64,000 nucleotides of DNA from Cyclospora cayetanensis (GCF_002999335.1 NW_020312083.1:1-64000); one strand, 5' to 3'; shown: positions 44,850 to 56,929, counted from the first letter of the stretch. Notes: a model not told the origin generated them from the sequence alone. Translations and numbers: made by a program.

Positions 44850-46685
44850 GCTCCGTTCGGAGCCTCGGCAGCCAGGCTCTTCAGGGCGTGTCGTGTAGGC
44901 GTGTGGCGTGGCGTGTTTCCGCAGGAGGCCGTATTCCATCGTCGCTTTTTTAAGGCCCGCGAAGCTCTTTTCTCGCGCGATTAAGCGCAGTCGCAGTGAA
45001 AGCAGCGAGGCGACTGGCAGGCTTTCGCCGCATTGCCTTTTGAAAGCTACTGAACGAGGCAAGCTTCTTCTATGGAGCTGCTGACTGGCTCGTGGGTGAT
45101 ACGGCCCTAGGTATCGCATCGTCCCTGTTCCTAGTAACGCTTGGCCAGAACCGTAGGCCTCGCTAATCCACCAGGCATTCACGATATGCAGCCAGGACGG
45201 CAGTGTCGATACACGCGAAAGATGCTGCACTCTCTTCTGCTACGATTTGGAGCTCTTGGAACAAGTGCTTGGTGCGGGTTTAGGGTTCAAGGGCAAAGAA
45301 CTCTGCAGAGTGCAGTCCTTCCTAGATCCCTTTTTATTCTCTCAGGCCGAGTTCCTCGAGGCCAAATATCGAAAGCCCATTCTGCTTATTGACGGGGCGG
45401 TAATGCCCTTTAGAGTGTGCAAGTGGGCACGGAACGGCTACTAGGCAAGCTGGTCCGTTAGTGGAGGGGTCGCTGCAGAGTTTACGGCGAGAGGTGCAGA
45501 GCTGTCAAGTTGCAGAGGAGACCGTTAGTCATTCTGCCCCGGAATCGCACGCGGGTGAATTAAGCTCCGCACTTCAGCACTCAAGCTCACGTCCCTAAAG
45601 CTAAAGCGACGGCTGTAGCGCTCGGGATGCACAGAGGTTACTTGAGGGGGTCCAGAGTTGCTGCGCAACATAGCTCTCCGCAACCGCAAAAGACAGAGAA
45701 GCTCGTGACTTTTGACTTAGAGTGTGAAGGTCGAGATTTCTCGGGGTAGCTGCAGGGCCCCCCTTCAAAGACCTCTGCCGCAGCACGGAGGGGGCCCCCC
45801 GGAGAGGGCCCCCTCAGATGGCACAAGGAGTGGAGTTGGGGAATACGGCTTCTGAACGGGGGGTCGTTCTTGCTTGCTGTGTATTTTCTCGCGCTTTTAG
45901 TTTTATTTGTCGTCTTCGTGCTCGATGCTGTGGGCACGGCCGTCGCGAACTTCTCACTGATGCGCCCAAGGGCATACAGCCCCCCTTTTGCCGGAGTCAT
46001 TCGCATCCTAACCACGACAGCAGAAGAGGCCTCTGGTTCCCCCTCCCCCTCCCCTGCAAGTATTAAGCGTAGAGCTGCAGTTGGAGCTGCGCCTTCAGGG
46101 CGCTCTGCGGCATCCGTGCGTCCAGGGGAACGCGTAGGAGCCTGAGATTTCGGGGAAGCCGCGGTGTATCTCCACCGAGCAAGGCTTTTCGCGTCTTCCG
46201 TCTGCGTTTTGGACCGCTGTGCAAGGGCTCGTGAGCGTGCCCTCTTGCCTACCAGCGGGAACTTTCGGGGTGTTACCGTTTAGGGGTCCCACGCGATGAG
46301 CATCACCAAGCGGATTGCCGCTACCTCGCCGTCTTCAGTGAGCGGTGCGTCCAGCGGCGGGGGGCACCTGCAGCGTCGCGATCGGGCCGACACTGCATGC
46401 AGTTGGTTGCTTTGAGAGGGCTAGAGGGGCACGTTTGGAGATGTAGGGGCCTTTGCTGCGTTTCGTGCAGACGCTGGAGGCAAGCGCCGCTGCATCGATG
46501 GAGGCACCACCCGCATTTCGTTCCGTAAATCCCGAGCTTCCCTCCCTTTTCGTCCTCCCTGCTGCCCTGCTCCTTTCCCACAAGCCCCTCCTCTCCATAC
46601 CCCTCCTTAAACCTGTCCCCCTATCCCCCATGCGTGAACACTGCAGACACACAAGAGCCTTGCCAGTATTCCCCAGAACTGCTGA
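44850..46685 (+). other. Unassigned stretch with probable exons
   Basis: Two plus-strand frames look coding. The first, about 45195-45444, contains YDLELLEQVLGAGLGFKGKE and AKYRKPILLIDGAVMPF and follows an AG at about 45188. The second, about 45862-46080, contains a long hydrophobic stretch (FLLAVYFLALLVLFVVFVLD) followed by Ser/Pro-rich residues and a possible donor (GTATTA). They could be 3' exons of the SWIB gene, 5' exons of the PP2C gene (which would then be membrane-anchored) or a gene of their own. No phase-consistent chain decided between these. Confidence 0.35.
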
Positions 46686-47989
46686 TCCAAGGAACCGAAC
46701 AGTCTAGGGGTCTTGTGCGGTCTGTGCGACTCAGCGGGGTTCTATGTGGATGCCGCCGTCTACGGTGACAAGGGTGTGAGGCGCCAGATGGAAGATGAGC
46801 GTCTCGTGCTGCCCTCTTTGGCCACTCTTGAGCCCTCCTTGAAGCCCCAAAGGGATTTCGCGTAAGCTCTCTGGCTTCCCCGTGGCGTCTGCCTCGCTTC
46901 TAGCTTCTTTCCCGTCATTCCCAGCAGCCGAACCGCTGCACTCGCCAGAAACACCCCTTTCCCCCGGTGCCTTTACCGCGCGCAGGCCCTCTGCCTGCCT
47001 CGTACTGCTTAGAGCGCTGTGTGTGCTGCGCCTTCTGCGCCAGCGTTTTTGCGATTCTGGATGGTCATGGCGGTCGCCAGTCGGCTTCCTTCGTGAAAGC
47101 CACGCTGCCTCTGGAGATCGCAACGCAGCTCAAGCTGTATGCGGAGCAGCAGCACCAGAAAGCGGAGCAGGAAGATCCCTCACGGCAGCAAAAGCAGCAG
47201 CAGCAGCTGCAGACGATCAAGGGCGAGGTCGATGCAGCAGTGGTCAAGGGTAGCAGCACTCGCGACAAGAGCAATGAACTTTCGACGGGAGGGGTCTCAG
47301 ATCATGAGATGAAGCACGTAAGTTTTTCCTTCCTGGCGCGATGCAGGCTGCCAGCTGGTGAAGGGCTGGGAAGGCTCTTGCAGAACGGGAGCTGGCGGGG
47401 GTTGAGAACGGGCGCGCTATGCTCTGCATTGCGTCTTGCGAAATGCGGCTGCTCGTGGCGCTGCTCCAGGTGCTGTACGCCGCATTTCGCAAGATCGACT
47501 CCCGCATCGCCACAGAAATCCCTGCCTGCAGAGGTATGTACACCCCAGAGGGCTCCGCGTTTCGCTGCGGAGTCTGCGGCGTCCTCGGTATGTGCGCTGA
47601 CTTCGTTCTAGAGGCTTTGGAGTTCAAACTCTACGAAGGCTCGTTTTGCGGCTTGGCCATGCATGCAGATGGCTGCACAGCGGTATTTCTGCTGATGTTG
47701 GCGCGTCAAGCCTTTATTGCGGGCCTGGGAGACAGCGCGGCTTATCTAGCCAGAAAGCACGAGACAGGCTATCATGGTGCGATTCACTGCTTAAGCCTTA
47801 CGCTTGCGACTTTCAGCAAGAAAAGAGAGCTGCTTGCCAGCTCCCGACAAGGCCTCTCTCCCCATGCGACGCTTCCCAAGGGCCTACGGCCTCAAGTGTC
47901 AGGTGTCTGTGCATGCGAGTGCACACATGTAGGTGTCTCTGTGTACATGGTGTGTATTTGTGCGTGTATATGCTGTGTAGGTGTGTGTT

Positions 47990-48040
<51 letters not shown>

Positions 48041-49928
48041 GTGTGTGTGTGTGCTTGTATGTATATTTGTACATGGTGTGTGTGTGTGTGTGTGCTTGTA
48101 TGTATATTTGTACATGATGTCTGTGTATGTGTGTGTGCTTGTATGTATATGTGTTCATGGTGTCTGTGTGTCTGTGTGTGTGTGCTTGTATGTATATTTG
48201 TACATGATGTCTGTGTGTCTGTGTGTGCTTGTATGTATATGTGTACATGGTGTCTGTGTGTCTGTGTGTGTATCCTTGTATGTATATGTGTACATGGTGT
48301 CTGTGTCTGTGTGTGTGTTTTTGTATGGGGCTTGCAGCGATTCCGCTGACTGAGACGCACCGACCCTATCTGCTGGCTGAAAAGGAACGCATTCTGAGGA
48401 TGGGCGGCTCGATTGAGGGAGGCCGCGTCAATGGACAGTTGGAGCTCACACGATCGTTTGGAGATATACCGTGAGCTGCTTTCACATGCGAAAAGACAGG
48501 CTGTGCAGGCAGGAGGCCGTAAACTTTGCGTCTCCTGCATGCGGCTGCTGGGTCCAGGCAGGAGCCACACGAGCTGTTCTCTCTGTCAGCCTTTGTGACT
48601 GCCTCCTGCCTCAAAGAAGCTTTGCGCTGCCTTGCTGCTCACGTTTCTACTCGTTTGTTTGTTTGTTTCTCTTTTGACTCTTCGCATTCTCTTTTCGAAC
48701 TTTCGAGAGGCATCCACAATTGCCAATACCCTTAGGAGGCTCACTCTTTCTCCGCAGCTTCCACGCCACGCGTCCGTCTATGTAGATGCTGCTCGCTCGC
48801 ATTTTCTTGTTGCCTCCTATCGTTTCTTCTAGCGCTCAGTCCAGATACTCGCCACTGCGTGTGTGCATGGATACTGTCGCGCTCTTATATAGGGGTTTTC
48901 GCACCTCTCTTTTTGGGAAAAAATTTCTCTGAAGCTGTGATCAGATCTGCTGCTTTCGGCTTGTGTTGCTGCTGGGGCGATTATGCTTCAGGCTCAAGCG
49001 CTACGGTGTCTCTTGTGTTCCCACAATCCGCAAGACTTCTCTGTGCCCTTCGCAAGATGAGTTTCTGCTGGTCGCGTGTGACGGCTTTTGGGGGGCCTGG
49101 GGTGCATCTGAAGCCATCAATAAAACGGCAGAGTTCATTCAAAAGGCAAGTCATTCATCGCAGCTGCATTCTCTTGCGATCAGTCCTGCCCTTGCTACTG
49201 CTGCCTTTCGCGATGAAGTGATGCATTTGCGGGGGTTCAGGGTTGGTGCCGCTCATTAGGACGATGGCATTGTTGCCTGTCTGCAGCGAAAAGCGGCAAA
49301 CGCGGCCTGGTTCAATGCGTCATTTTTTGTAATCCTTGGGTAGGGGAGAAAGGGAGGGCCTTGTCGGTGTCTGCTACTTCCACTTTGTCTCTTGGGAACA
49401 GCCTTTTTTGCTGATTCTGCCGCTTCTGCTGCCGGGTGCGCCTTCAGGAGAAACGGTCTGCAAAGGTGAACTCGAGGCCTTTTGACCCCTCGGCAGTTTG
49501 CCGCCAACTTGTGAGCCTTAGAGGATGCTGCTGGTTTCGTAATTACTGCTGACGCTTTTGCCCTAATGCTACTGCTTGGGCCAGACTCCCCTCAAGGAGG
49601 GGGCGTCAGCAGGTACATCTAGTGTTTTGCAGATGAAGGTGTTCATGAGACGTAGCAGCTAGAGGGGTCGTTTTTGCTCCGAAAGACTTGCCCTGCTTCC
49701 CCTTGCGGCTGTGTGTGTGGCGTAGGTGGATTACGTTTTAGTCGACCGAAAGGCACAGGTACATGTTTGCTGGCGTTGCAGCTCCTGTTGTTGCTGCCGT
49801 TGTGTCTGCGTGATGTTGCATTTGAAAATTGCCTGCCTCTAGAACGTGTGGCGTTTGCGCAGGACAATGTGAGCGTGCTGCTTATTCTAATAAATGAGGG
49901 AGAGGCTCCGGCGAAGAGTGAGGCCTGA
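46686..49928 (+). CDS. PP2C-family protein phosphatase (PPM)
   Basis: Metal-dependent Ser/Thr phosphatase. Exons: a first visible exon ending at 46861, then 47044-47317, 47470-47533, 47612-47776, 48338-48470, 48992-49145 and 49448-49510, and a last exon ending at 49928, all in phase. Signatures run in order: VYGDKGVRRQMEDE, AVFAILDGHGG, DGCTAVFLLM, AGLGDSAAYLA, IPLTETHRPYL, GRVNGQLELTRSFGDIP, DEFLLVACDGFWG and AQDNVSVLLIL. The Asp residues that hold the two metal ions are all present. A Gln-rich insert (QQQHQKAEQEDPSRQQKQQQ) follows DGHGG. The intron after 49145 uses GC-AG (AAG|GCAAGT). The exon that completes the C-terminus may start at 49782, 49843 or 49863. The first exon opens in frame at 46686, but the real start codon was not found and may lie further left. 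Confidence 0.82.
47993..48053. repeat. (TG)n microsatellite in PP2C intron
   Basis: About 30 nearly uninterrupted TG units lie inside the intron between the GDS exon and the THRPYL exon. Long ORFs drawn over this region in all frames are artefacts of the dinucleotide. Confidence 0.95.
48050..48330. repeat. Minisatellite, six units of about 41-47 bp
   Basis: Six copies begin with CTTGTATGTATAT (near 48054, 48095, 48138, 48184, 48226 and 48273), each followed by TGTACATG and a TGTCTGTG tail of variable length. Together with the TG tract they fill most of the 561-base PP2C intron. Confidence 0.9.
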
Positions 49929-50531
49929 TATCACTTGAATCCGTCTGCTGCCCGTGTGCCCCGATCCTCTCATGGCGGTGCATGCGAATGCCAGAGAAGG
50001 CAGCTACCGCAGTTGCTGGTGCTGCTGCGGAGGCAGCTGTAGCTGCAGTTCACTGTGCTGGCTGGCACAAGCAAGTGCGGAAAGGTGCAGCGACTCTAGC
50101 TTGTAGGCAGTCTCTCCCTCTGCCACAGTTCCATCCATGTCGAACAGTGGCAAGGGGTAAGTTTTCTGCCTGCCATGAGGGCTAGTGTTGTTACTGCCTT
50201 GGGTATTGCTACACTGTTAGTGGCGTTGCGAGCGTGGCAACTTTCAGCCGTTGCTGCTGTCAGTTTTGCTAGCTACTTCAGTTTACACTGGCAGTTCTGC
50301 TCGGCAGCGCCATCGCAGTGGCCCCTAGTGCTGCTTTTGCCGTCGCTGCCGCTACTGCTGCACTTCTAGCGGCTGCGCAAGAGCTGCCCGAACGAGTATC
50401 ACTTTTAATACCTCGAAGTTTGTCGGGGAAACGTGAACCTCTTGCTTTACCTGCTTATTGCGCAGTGCGCCCCACATATTTTAACACTCTTCCTTTTGCC
50501 TCTCATTTGCAACTACTACGGTACACAGAGC
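49929..50531 (+). other. Ala/Val-rich orphan frames between PP2C and secreted gene
   Basis: Plus-strand frames include AATAVAGAAAEAAVAAVH (about 50000-50055) and LGSAIAVAPSAAFAVAAATA (about 50305-50365). A related short frame (AGVAAPVVAAVVSA) occurs at 49771-49815, inside the end of the PP2C region. They resemble those at 31.4-32.5 kb and 58.9-59.5 kb. This interval also contains the 3' ends of two convergent genes, so the frames may be untranslated. No gene is claimed. Confidence 0.35.
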
Positions 50532-52262
50532 CTAGGGATAGTAGATGTATGGGTAGGTGGTGAAGGGAGGGGTGGCCGCTTGCTCCTCTGCACTTGGACT
50601 CAATACTGGCGTTACGTCCGTTGAAATGCCATAGGCTGCTGCCTTGCTGCCAATGGCTGTTATCTTGACCTGCTGGATGTTAGCCATCACTAGCCATTTC
50701 TTCAAGACTTTCTCTCGCTCAATCATCGTCCAGGTAGGCCCTTGACGCTGTGCAGCCTCTTCCACGGCTGCCAGCTCTGCTGTCACTGCTGCATTTTCTT
50801 CCGCAAACTCTTCTCCAAGCTCCTCTAGCTCTTTGAGCATAGTGGCAGCAGCCTGAGGAGCCCTAAAGGACCCTCGGGAGCCGGAAACAATTGCCGCCTT
50901 CAGAGTTTCGTACAGTGACTTGTAGGCATTCTCGATACGGTTCAGGGTGTCCAGTACGATGGTAGAAAGCTGGGAAGCGTGGTCGTCTGCAGGAGTCGCT
51001 TCTGTTGAAGCCTCAGGTTCTGCTACTACTAGAAGCGCTCCGTGTGCCTCCGGTTCGGCTTGCTGGGGGGAAGCCGCCACTGCTTGCACACCCTCCTGCA
51101 CATTTTCTGTCCCGACTTCTGGTACAGCTTCCTGCACGGTTTCTTCCACAGCTTCTGGCACGGTTTCTTCCACAGCTTCTGGCACAGTTTCTGGTACAGC
51201 TTCTGGCGCAGTTTCTGGTACAGCTTCTTGCACGGTTTCTTGCCCAGCTTCTGCCTCCGATGTGATTCCAACCTCAGGCTCAGAAACCTCATCTTCCTGT
51301 CTTTCCACTGTTTCGGCCATCTCCTGCTGCACCTGTGTCGCTTCTTCTCGGGTCGGCGTTGCCGCCTCCTCCGCAATTTCCGACCGTTGCTCCTCCTGTT
51401 GTTCCTTCTGCGGAGTATCCGATGTTACTTCCTGGTCAGCCTTTGCAACCTCCGAGGATGGGCTTTCGGTAGTGACGGGGGTCAAGCCTTCCTTCTGCGG
51501 CTGTTGCTCCTCTTGGTTCAGCAGCTGTGCCTTTTCCTGCAAAACCTTAGTGTACACGGCCTCAAGGAGTGCATGCATTTCTTCCAGAATGGCGCCAATT
51601 TGGGGGATAGAGATAGGCGCTAGCTGACCTGCCTTCTGCTGGCTCTGCGTCCCCCCTGTCACAGGCAGAGGGACGGGGATTCCGGCTATGAGATTCTTCA
51701 ACCAATCGAAAAATGAGGTCCAGATTTCATTAGCGTCTTTCAGGTCGGACTGAGTTGACTGTTTGGCGCGTTGGAAGCGGCGTTCCGCGGCTTCGGCTGT
51801 TGCCTTCCACAGCTCAACTAACTCTTCGTAAGACGCCTTGAGGTTGTCTTTTTGAGTCTCGTGCCAGACACGGATCTCCTCCTGGAAGGCCTGCAGTTTC
51901 TGCACAAAGTCGGTCGGCTTTTGCAAACCCAATGAACTGCCTCCAGACTCTTCCTCAGGCTTCAAGACAGCCTCAGCGGGAGGATTTTGGTCAATTAATG
52001 TCGGTTCTTCACCGAGCGCAACGCCTGCATACAACAACCAAACCCTACATTGAACACTTGATTCGCGGGCCCAACGAGAGAAAACCAAAGGCTCTTTTGA
52101 GTTAATATGTTCTGCATTCGGTACAAGGAACAGAATCATCTGCAGTTACATGTGGATTTGCTCTCGCTGCCCGGGGAAAAGTCAGCGGGCAGCAAAGCTG
52201 GTCTGGGAGTACTGAGTACCTGCAAGCAGCGCTGCCACGAAGGATGCGAGCTTCCAAGTCAT
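50532..52262 (-). CDS. Secreted protein with Glu/Val/Pro/Ala heptad-like repeats
   Basis: Two exons join in phase: 52262-52220 (signal peptide exon) and 52024-50532, giving 511 residues. The first exon encodes MTWKLASFVAALLAG and the second continues VALGEEPTLIDQ, so cleavage is likely near ALG|EEP. The mature protein is acidic and helical: a segment with FQEEIRVWHETQKDN and KASYEELVELWKATAEAAER, a Gln/Glu-rich linker, then about eight short repeats of the type ETVPEAVE or ETVQEAVP (minus strand, about 51250-51100). A second helical block (LNRIENAYKSLYETLKAAI) follows, and the tail ends TTYPYIYYP. No membrane segment, Cys pattern or catalytic motif is present. The architecture fits a secreted or organelle-stored structural protein specific to Eimeria. 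The Met at the left of the longer frame (52139) lies in the intron and is not the start. Confidence 0.7.
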
Positions 52263-53640
52263 TTTGCAAAGGATTCCTAGATCGTCCTTACGTAGTAGAC
52301 CATAAACATAGAACCCGAGGCTCCTGAGATTAGGCTCGTTGCTAAAGAAACTGGCTGTCGAAAGAAAGTAGAAGAGAGAGGCGTTGAGTATCAAAGTCAG
52401 TGGGTTGCCTTCGCAACTGCCGAAGACCTGAGGCGCGATGAAAATTCGCAGCCTTCCATCCGAGAGAAATACCTGCTACACAATTTTGGTTATGGTGAAC
52501 ACCACCCCTTGGGCGTTAGAGGTAGCATCCTCCGCAGCCTGCATCTCAGCCTACGCGAAGCGTTGATCTATCCGCACGCGACACACGACGCCGGCAGGAA
52601 CGCCTTGCTCGATCAAGCTTCTCTGCGCTAGCTTCATTGAAATATTTTTTACATACTTGAAAAATTAGAAATAAACGCAGGATAACGCCCCCAAATTACA
52701 TGACACACGGAGTTCCATGGTTAAAATGAATCGAATTGCGCTACGCTTTCATGGGCATTGCAGGCACCTCGAGGATCGTCGGTATTAAATCTCATCTTGC
52801 CCAATCATAAGAAGACCAGTTTTTGTAGAGTCTCAAAGTACACTTTCTCAGTAGCATTTCCAGCAAAGCTCGGCAGTGTAATGTGAATTAGCCAACCTCT
52901 AGCGCACTTGACATAATCGCCATTCCTTGTTCAAGTGTGCAGCAGAGTGAATATAACCTATTAGGAAGGTGCAAGCCCCCAAAACAATGTGCACAAGTGT
53001 CTAGTTGATTGGTAACTGCCGCCAAGAGAGACGCCAATCAATAAGATAGAAGGTGTTTAGTGCACCGAGAATCTATTACATCCCTTCAGCAGTGGATCGC
53101 CATATATGGTGCGCTCAGTGATATAATGCCGGACCTGCAAAACACAGCTCGTGAGAGAAGACACTTTCTGTGGTGGTTTTTGTACGGCTGTGTGAGGCCT
53201 TCACACTTAAAAACGGCTCAGTGCGTGCAGGAAACCTCATTTACCGCTCCAACTGAGATCACTGCACAAGGACACTTACTTCCTTGAATAGACTGTTCAG
53301 AACTGTTTTCCAAAGAGCTATCGCATTCCGTGCCAATGACGGCTCCAATATGTGGGGAGAGGGGCGGCTACGACGGGCGTATCTGCACCCTTTGGGCACC
53401 CCAGGCATTTAGAACTAGTTGCACAGAGCATAAAACTCACACGCACGTACCAACGCGTCTTATTGTATTGACCTGACTTTACGTTGCACTGCAGCTTTTT
53501 CACAACAATAGTTGCATCCAGCTAGAAATTAGAATCGAATTCTCTAATCGGTATGATGTTTAGTAACCATATTTTTTGCCATGAGGGCTGCTGCAGACTG
53601 TGTATTCGAGCCCGAACCTTTGGCCGTTCGAAGTGGCCGG
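52263..53640. other. Gene-poor region upstream of the secreted-protein gene
   Basis: The first few hundred bases should carry the promoter of the minus-strand secreted-protein gene. The rest has no recognisable gene and contains one dispersed-repeat copy (53404-53443). Confidence 0.45.
53404..53443 (+). repeat. Dispersed short repeat, copy 5
   Basis: Contains GGCATTTAGAACTAGTTGCA and then AGCATAAAACTCACACGC. Clearly related but diverged in both halves. Confidence 0.45.
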
Positions 53641-53945
53641 CTTTCCTAGCTGTTCAAGAAGGTGGGCAGACGATGCAGTGCGCGTCCAGGTGGCTAGGAC
53701 CATTTGCCATCTCCTCACAAATATATGCTTGACAGTACGCTGTCGACTTCCCTAAAAGATGGAGTTGCACAGAACTATTAATGTTGGCTTCTCAGAGAAG
53801 TTTCAAAAATCCCTTAATTATTCGCAAACTTTGCTGCGCGGGCAAAAGTCCTGGGTGTAGACGGATGATCAAGAGAGCTGTAGAGGTGCTGGATGTTAGG
53901 ACGCTTCAGCGCCGAGGACACACTAGACGGGAGTTCCTAGTGAGT
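53640..53945 (+). mobile_element. Chromovirus integrase C-terminus with chromodomain relic
   Basis: A plus-strand frame reads RWLGPFAIS, then YAVDFPKRW, the typical end of a Ty3/gypsy integrase. It is followed by EVLDVRTLQRRGHTRREFLV, which matches the start of the chromodomain found at the integrase C-terminus of chromoviruses (ILDxRxxRRGxxxxEYLVKW). An in-frame stop interrupts the integrase part and another truncates the chromodomain. It identifies the retroelement class in this genome as chromovirus. Confidence 0.72.
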
Positions 53946-54389
53946 TAAGGTGTTGAACGTCTGCCTCACTAGTTACGTGAGGAGCAGTAGCAAGCTTTGC
54001 TGCAAACGAGAAAATTCGCTGCTCCGTTTGGTTAAAAACGCTAGTTGCCATAAATACCCCGCTTGTTCCTTTAGTTGGCCTTCCCCGGGGTATGCTCTGC
54101 CCAATTGACCAAACTCCATACACGCTTATTGCTTGTAACATCCCCGGTTTGTATCTTTGTTTCCCGCTACATTCGGTTTTATGACGGGGTGCTCTCAACT
54201 ATGCAGTCTCCACAGTCATCCTTTATGCCTCTTTGGGGCCTAAAATCACACGTTGCTACACGCATCGACTGTTTTCCATGCAAAGACTGTTCTGTAAGGC
54301 CCGAGAGCACTGCTGAGCCTAAGTACATTCTAATCTATATCCTTTTACACCAAGCTTTTTCGTAGCCGGAAGGTCAGAGTTCAACCGTC

Positions 54390-54600
54390 CGATGACACCG
54401 AGGCAAAAGAAGCATCGTGGATCTTGTTGGCTTGGTCGCTTGTTCGTTGGCCGCTAGTGTGTGTATTCTTCTCTGCGTCGACTGTATTTCAGTGGTAGGC
54501 GTACACATTTGCTGATAGGCTTTCCTGCCCGCCGGTGGAGTGGCGTCAGGAACAGCTCTTCGGACTTCCTGCAAGCAGATGGTCTCTCCATGCAAGTTCG
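54390..54600 (-). mobile_element. Probable reverse transcriptase N-terminal fragment
   Basis: The minus-strand frame contains PDATPPAGRKAYQQM, then TEIQSTQRRIHTLAANEQA, fitting the Ty3/gypsy linker into reverse transcriptase (PxxxPPxxRxYR, then ExxEIxxQIxxLLxxG). It is opposite in orientation to the chromodomain fragment 0.5 kb to the left, so the two are not one simple insertion. Confidence 0.5.
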
Positions 54601-54899
54601 GGACAAGGCGGGTTAATTTCGATAAATTCTATTTGGGAATGCGGGGGGAACTGTAGCGGGATCAGTTGAACTTATACGCTCTCTACTGCACTAGTCATAT
54701 TTATAAAGTACTAGGAAGTCGAGAAACTCGTTTGTCATGCTTATCTTCTATAGTGCAAAGTACTGTTAGTTTGATAGAAGAAGAAGCAAAATTGTGCGTC
54801 TGCGCTATGTCATGCGTAACTCGCTGTGAATACTCGGTGTGCTTGAAAGGTGCAGTTGGGCGCCTCCTTGGTGTTGGTCTCCTTGTATGTCAAAAACTA

Positions 54900-56925
54900 T
54901 GAAGGGCTCCTGCAGGAAAATGCAAAAGTTATTTTTGAGGAACACTCGGTAAATTTCTGTCAAGTTACTACTGAGTCTGGAGTTAAGTGTTTACCTATGG
55001 CGACCTTGGGTAGAGCGCTATTATAGTTAATGCCAAGTAAAAAATTACTAGTTTTGCATACCGTGCGAATACGTATTTCATCCCGCTACGTATTACCCCC
55101 GCTTTGTGAAAGTCAGTAAGTTGTGCTCCACACCCGGCCGACGAGGCCATCTGCATGCAAGGGAGCAGATGTGTTCCCTCGATCGCCAGTTTCGAGGCAG
55201 GTAGAAATGCGGAAAGCAGAGCAAGTAGTAGCAAGAACGTAGGCATAAGCTGACTAAGGGAAATAGAAGGAAGAAAGCCATGCAGTAAGCAACAACGCAT
55301 GAATGACCAAGCCAACCGGATCTCAGCGGTCCCATTGGTCGTCATCATTAGAACGCCGATATGTTAGCGTTTCGGGTCTCTCATTTGGGTGCATGTGAAC
55401 ATTTAAGAAAGCGTCCATGAAATTGGACGTTGACTATACTTTTGGTCAGTATTCTTTGTGAAGTTAGTTGCTGGGTGGGGTTTTGTGCTAGCTCACATGC
55501 GCCATCTAACTTTCATTTCCTGCATACTCGCTGGATTTTGCGCAGAAGCACTTGTCGATCCATGCACTTTGACATTTTAGACAGATTATCCACCCGCCTC
55601 TAGCTTCCCTCTTCGTGCCATGGAAGGCTCCAATACTTCCGGACGTAGCTTGGGCCTGACCCGGGAAATTACTGAATACGATGCTCCAGATGATTCCCAG
55701 GTGGCCAGTTTGCTCACAGCTCGTCATTATTTAGCACCTCCGCGACGTATTACTTTATATTTGTTGATTTGTGTGATACCTCCATCAAAATTCAGATTGA
55801 ATTTTCTAGTAAAGATCCAGCTGCAAGCCACTAAGACGGGAGGCCTGCTTATGATCATCTAGTCTTACTGCGCTGCAACGCCGCCCAAATGGAGAAGTTG
55901 ACTAACTTTATCAAGGCACCAAGTCTACCACGCTCACCATAAACGAGTGTTATCGAGAAGACCAGGAGGTGCTTCCTCGTAGCATTTCGCGGCACACTAA
56001 CCTTTACAGTGCGCAGCTGCGGCCGCACGCATTCCTTCCATTGATGGCATACCTAGTAATTAGTCATGATGCACGTGCTCAACAAACAAATTTCGAGCCA
56101 TGTTAATAGAACCCAGTTCAAGTATAAAGTAGCATTTGATTGCCACGGCCTTGTCGTTCGTTGTATGCTGCCGGCCCTCAGCATACCTGATTCCTGGGGA
56201 CTGCGCCAATAAGTGAAGCCGCAATTTGCAACTACGAATCATATACTCTGATAGCACATCCGTTTACAGTCTTATGTCAAGAAGCTCTGGCATTTTTTTA
56301 CCTTTAGTGTGAATATGTGTAAGCGAAGGATTGAACCCTGGTGAGCCCGCAACTGAGGCTCGACCCTCTGTAGCCCCCTCTTCACTGCGATGTAGAGTGT
56401 ATGAGGAGCTTTCCATTTTCTTGATGTGGTTCCGTTGCTCAACCAAGCAGCCTGCTTCTTTCGGACCCAACTTTGCTGATCAAATTCTTTTACTTATTAC
56501 ATGCGGTGGCAGCCCCGGATAATGTGATCGAAGTGTCAACAATTGATGCAGGTACTTTGTTGGGGAACTGCTTAGGCTTGTATTTTCCCTTTTTCTTTCT
56601 TCCTCCTTTCACCTTGGACTGTAGGCTAGGGCCCGTTAACACAGCTCCAACATCCATTGGTGCGAATCCCGATTTCGTTCTTCCCTTTTCCAAGCAGGAA
56701 GGAGCAAGAAATGCGCTCTTTTGCTCCTAAAGCCTCAAGCACTTGACTACTTGTGAAGAGGCTCCCGGCCAATTATTCAATCGCTGAGTCGCTTTTCATC
56801 TCGCGGACACCTGACATCACAGTGCGTGTAGACATGAAATTAGCTTCTAGTGAAGCAGGAGTTCATCTACTTCTTGGCTTGTGAGACCAATATTTGGCGA
56901 TGTACCTACGTATTGGTAAACTAAC
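54900..56925. other. Gene-poor, no gene recognised
   Basis: Short ORFs on both strands have no family motifs. A GGTTCAATCC motif on the minus strand near 56325-56340 resembles a tRNA B box but lacks a cloverleaf. Confidence 0.45.
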
Positions 56926-56929
56926 CTGG

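Noticed and set aside
39870..45290. TTTAGGG telomere-like repeats
   Set aside because: Only isolated single units were found, no array.
47419..48570. Several 100-235-codon ORFs of Cys/Val or Thr/His repeats on both strands
   Set aside because: They are translations of the TG microsatellite and minisatellite in a PP2C intron.
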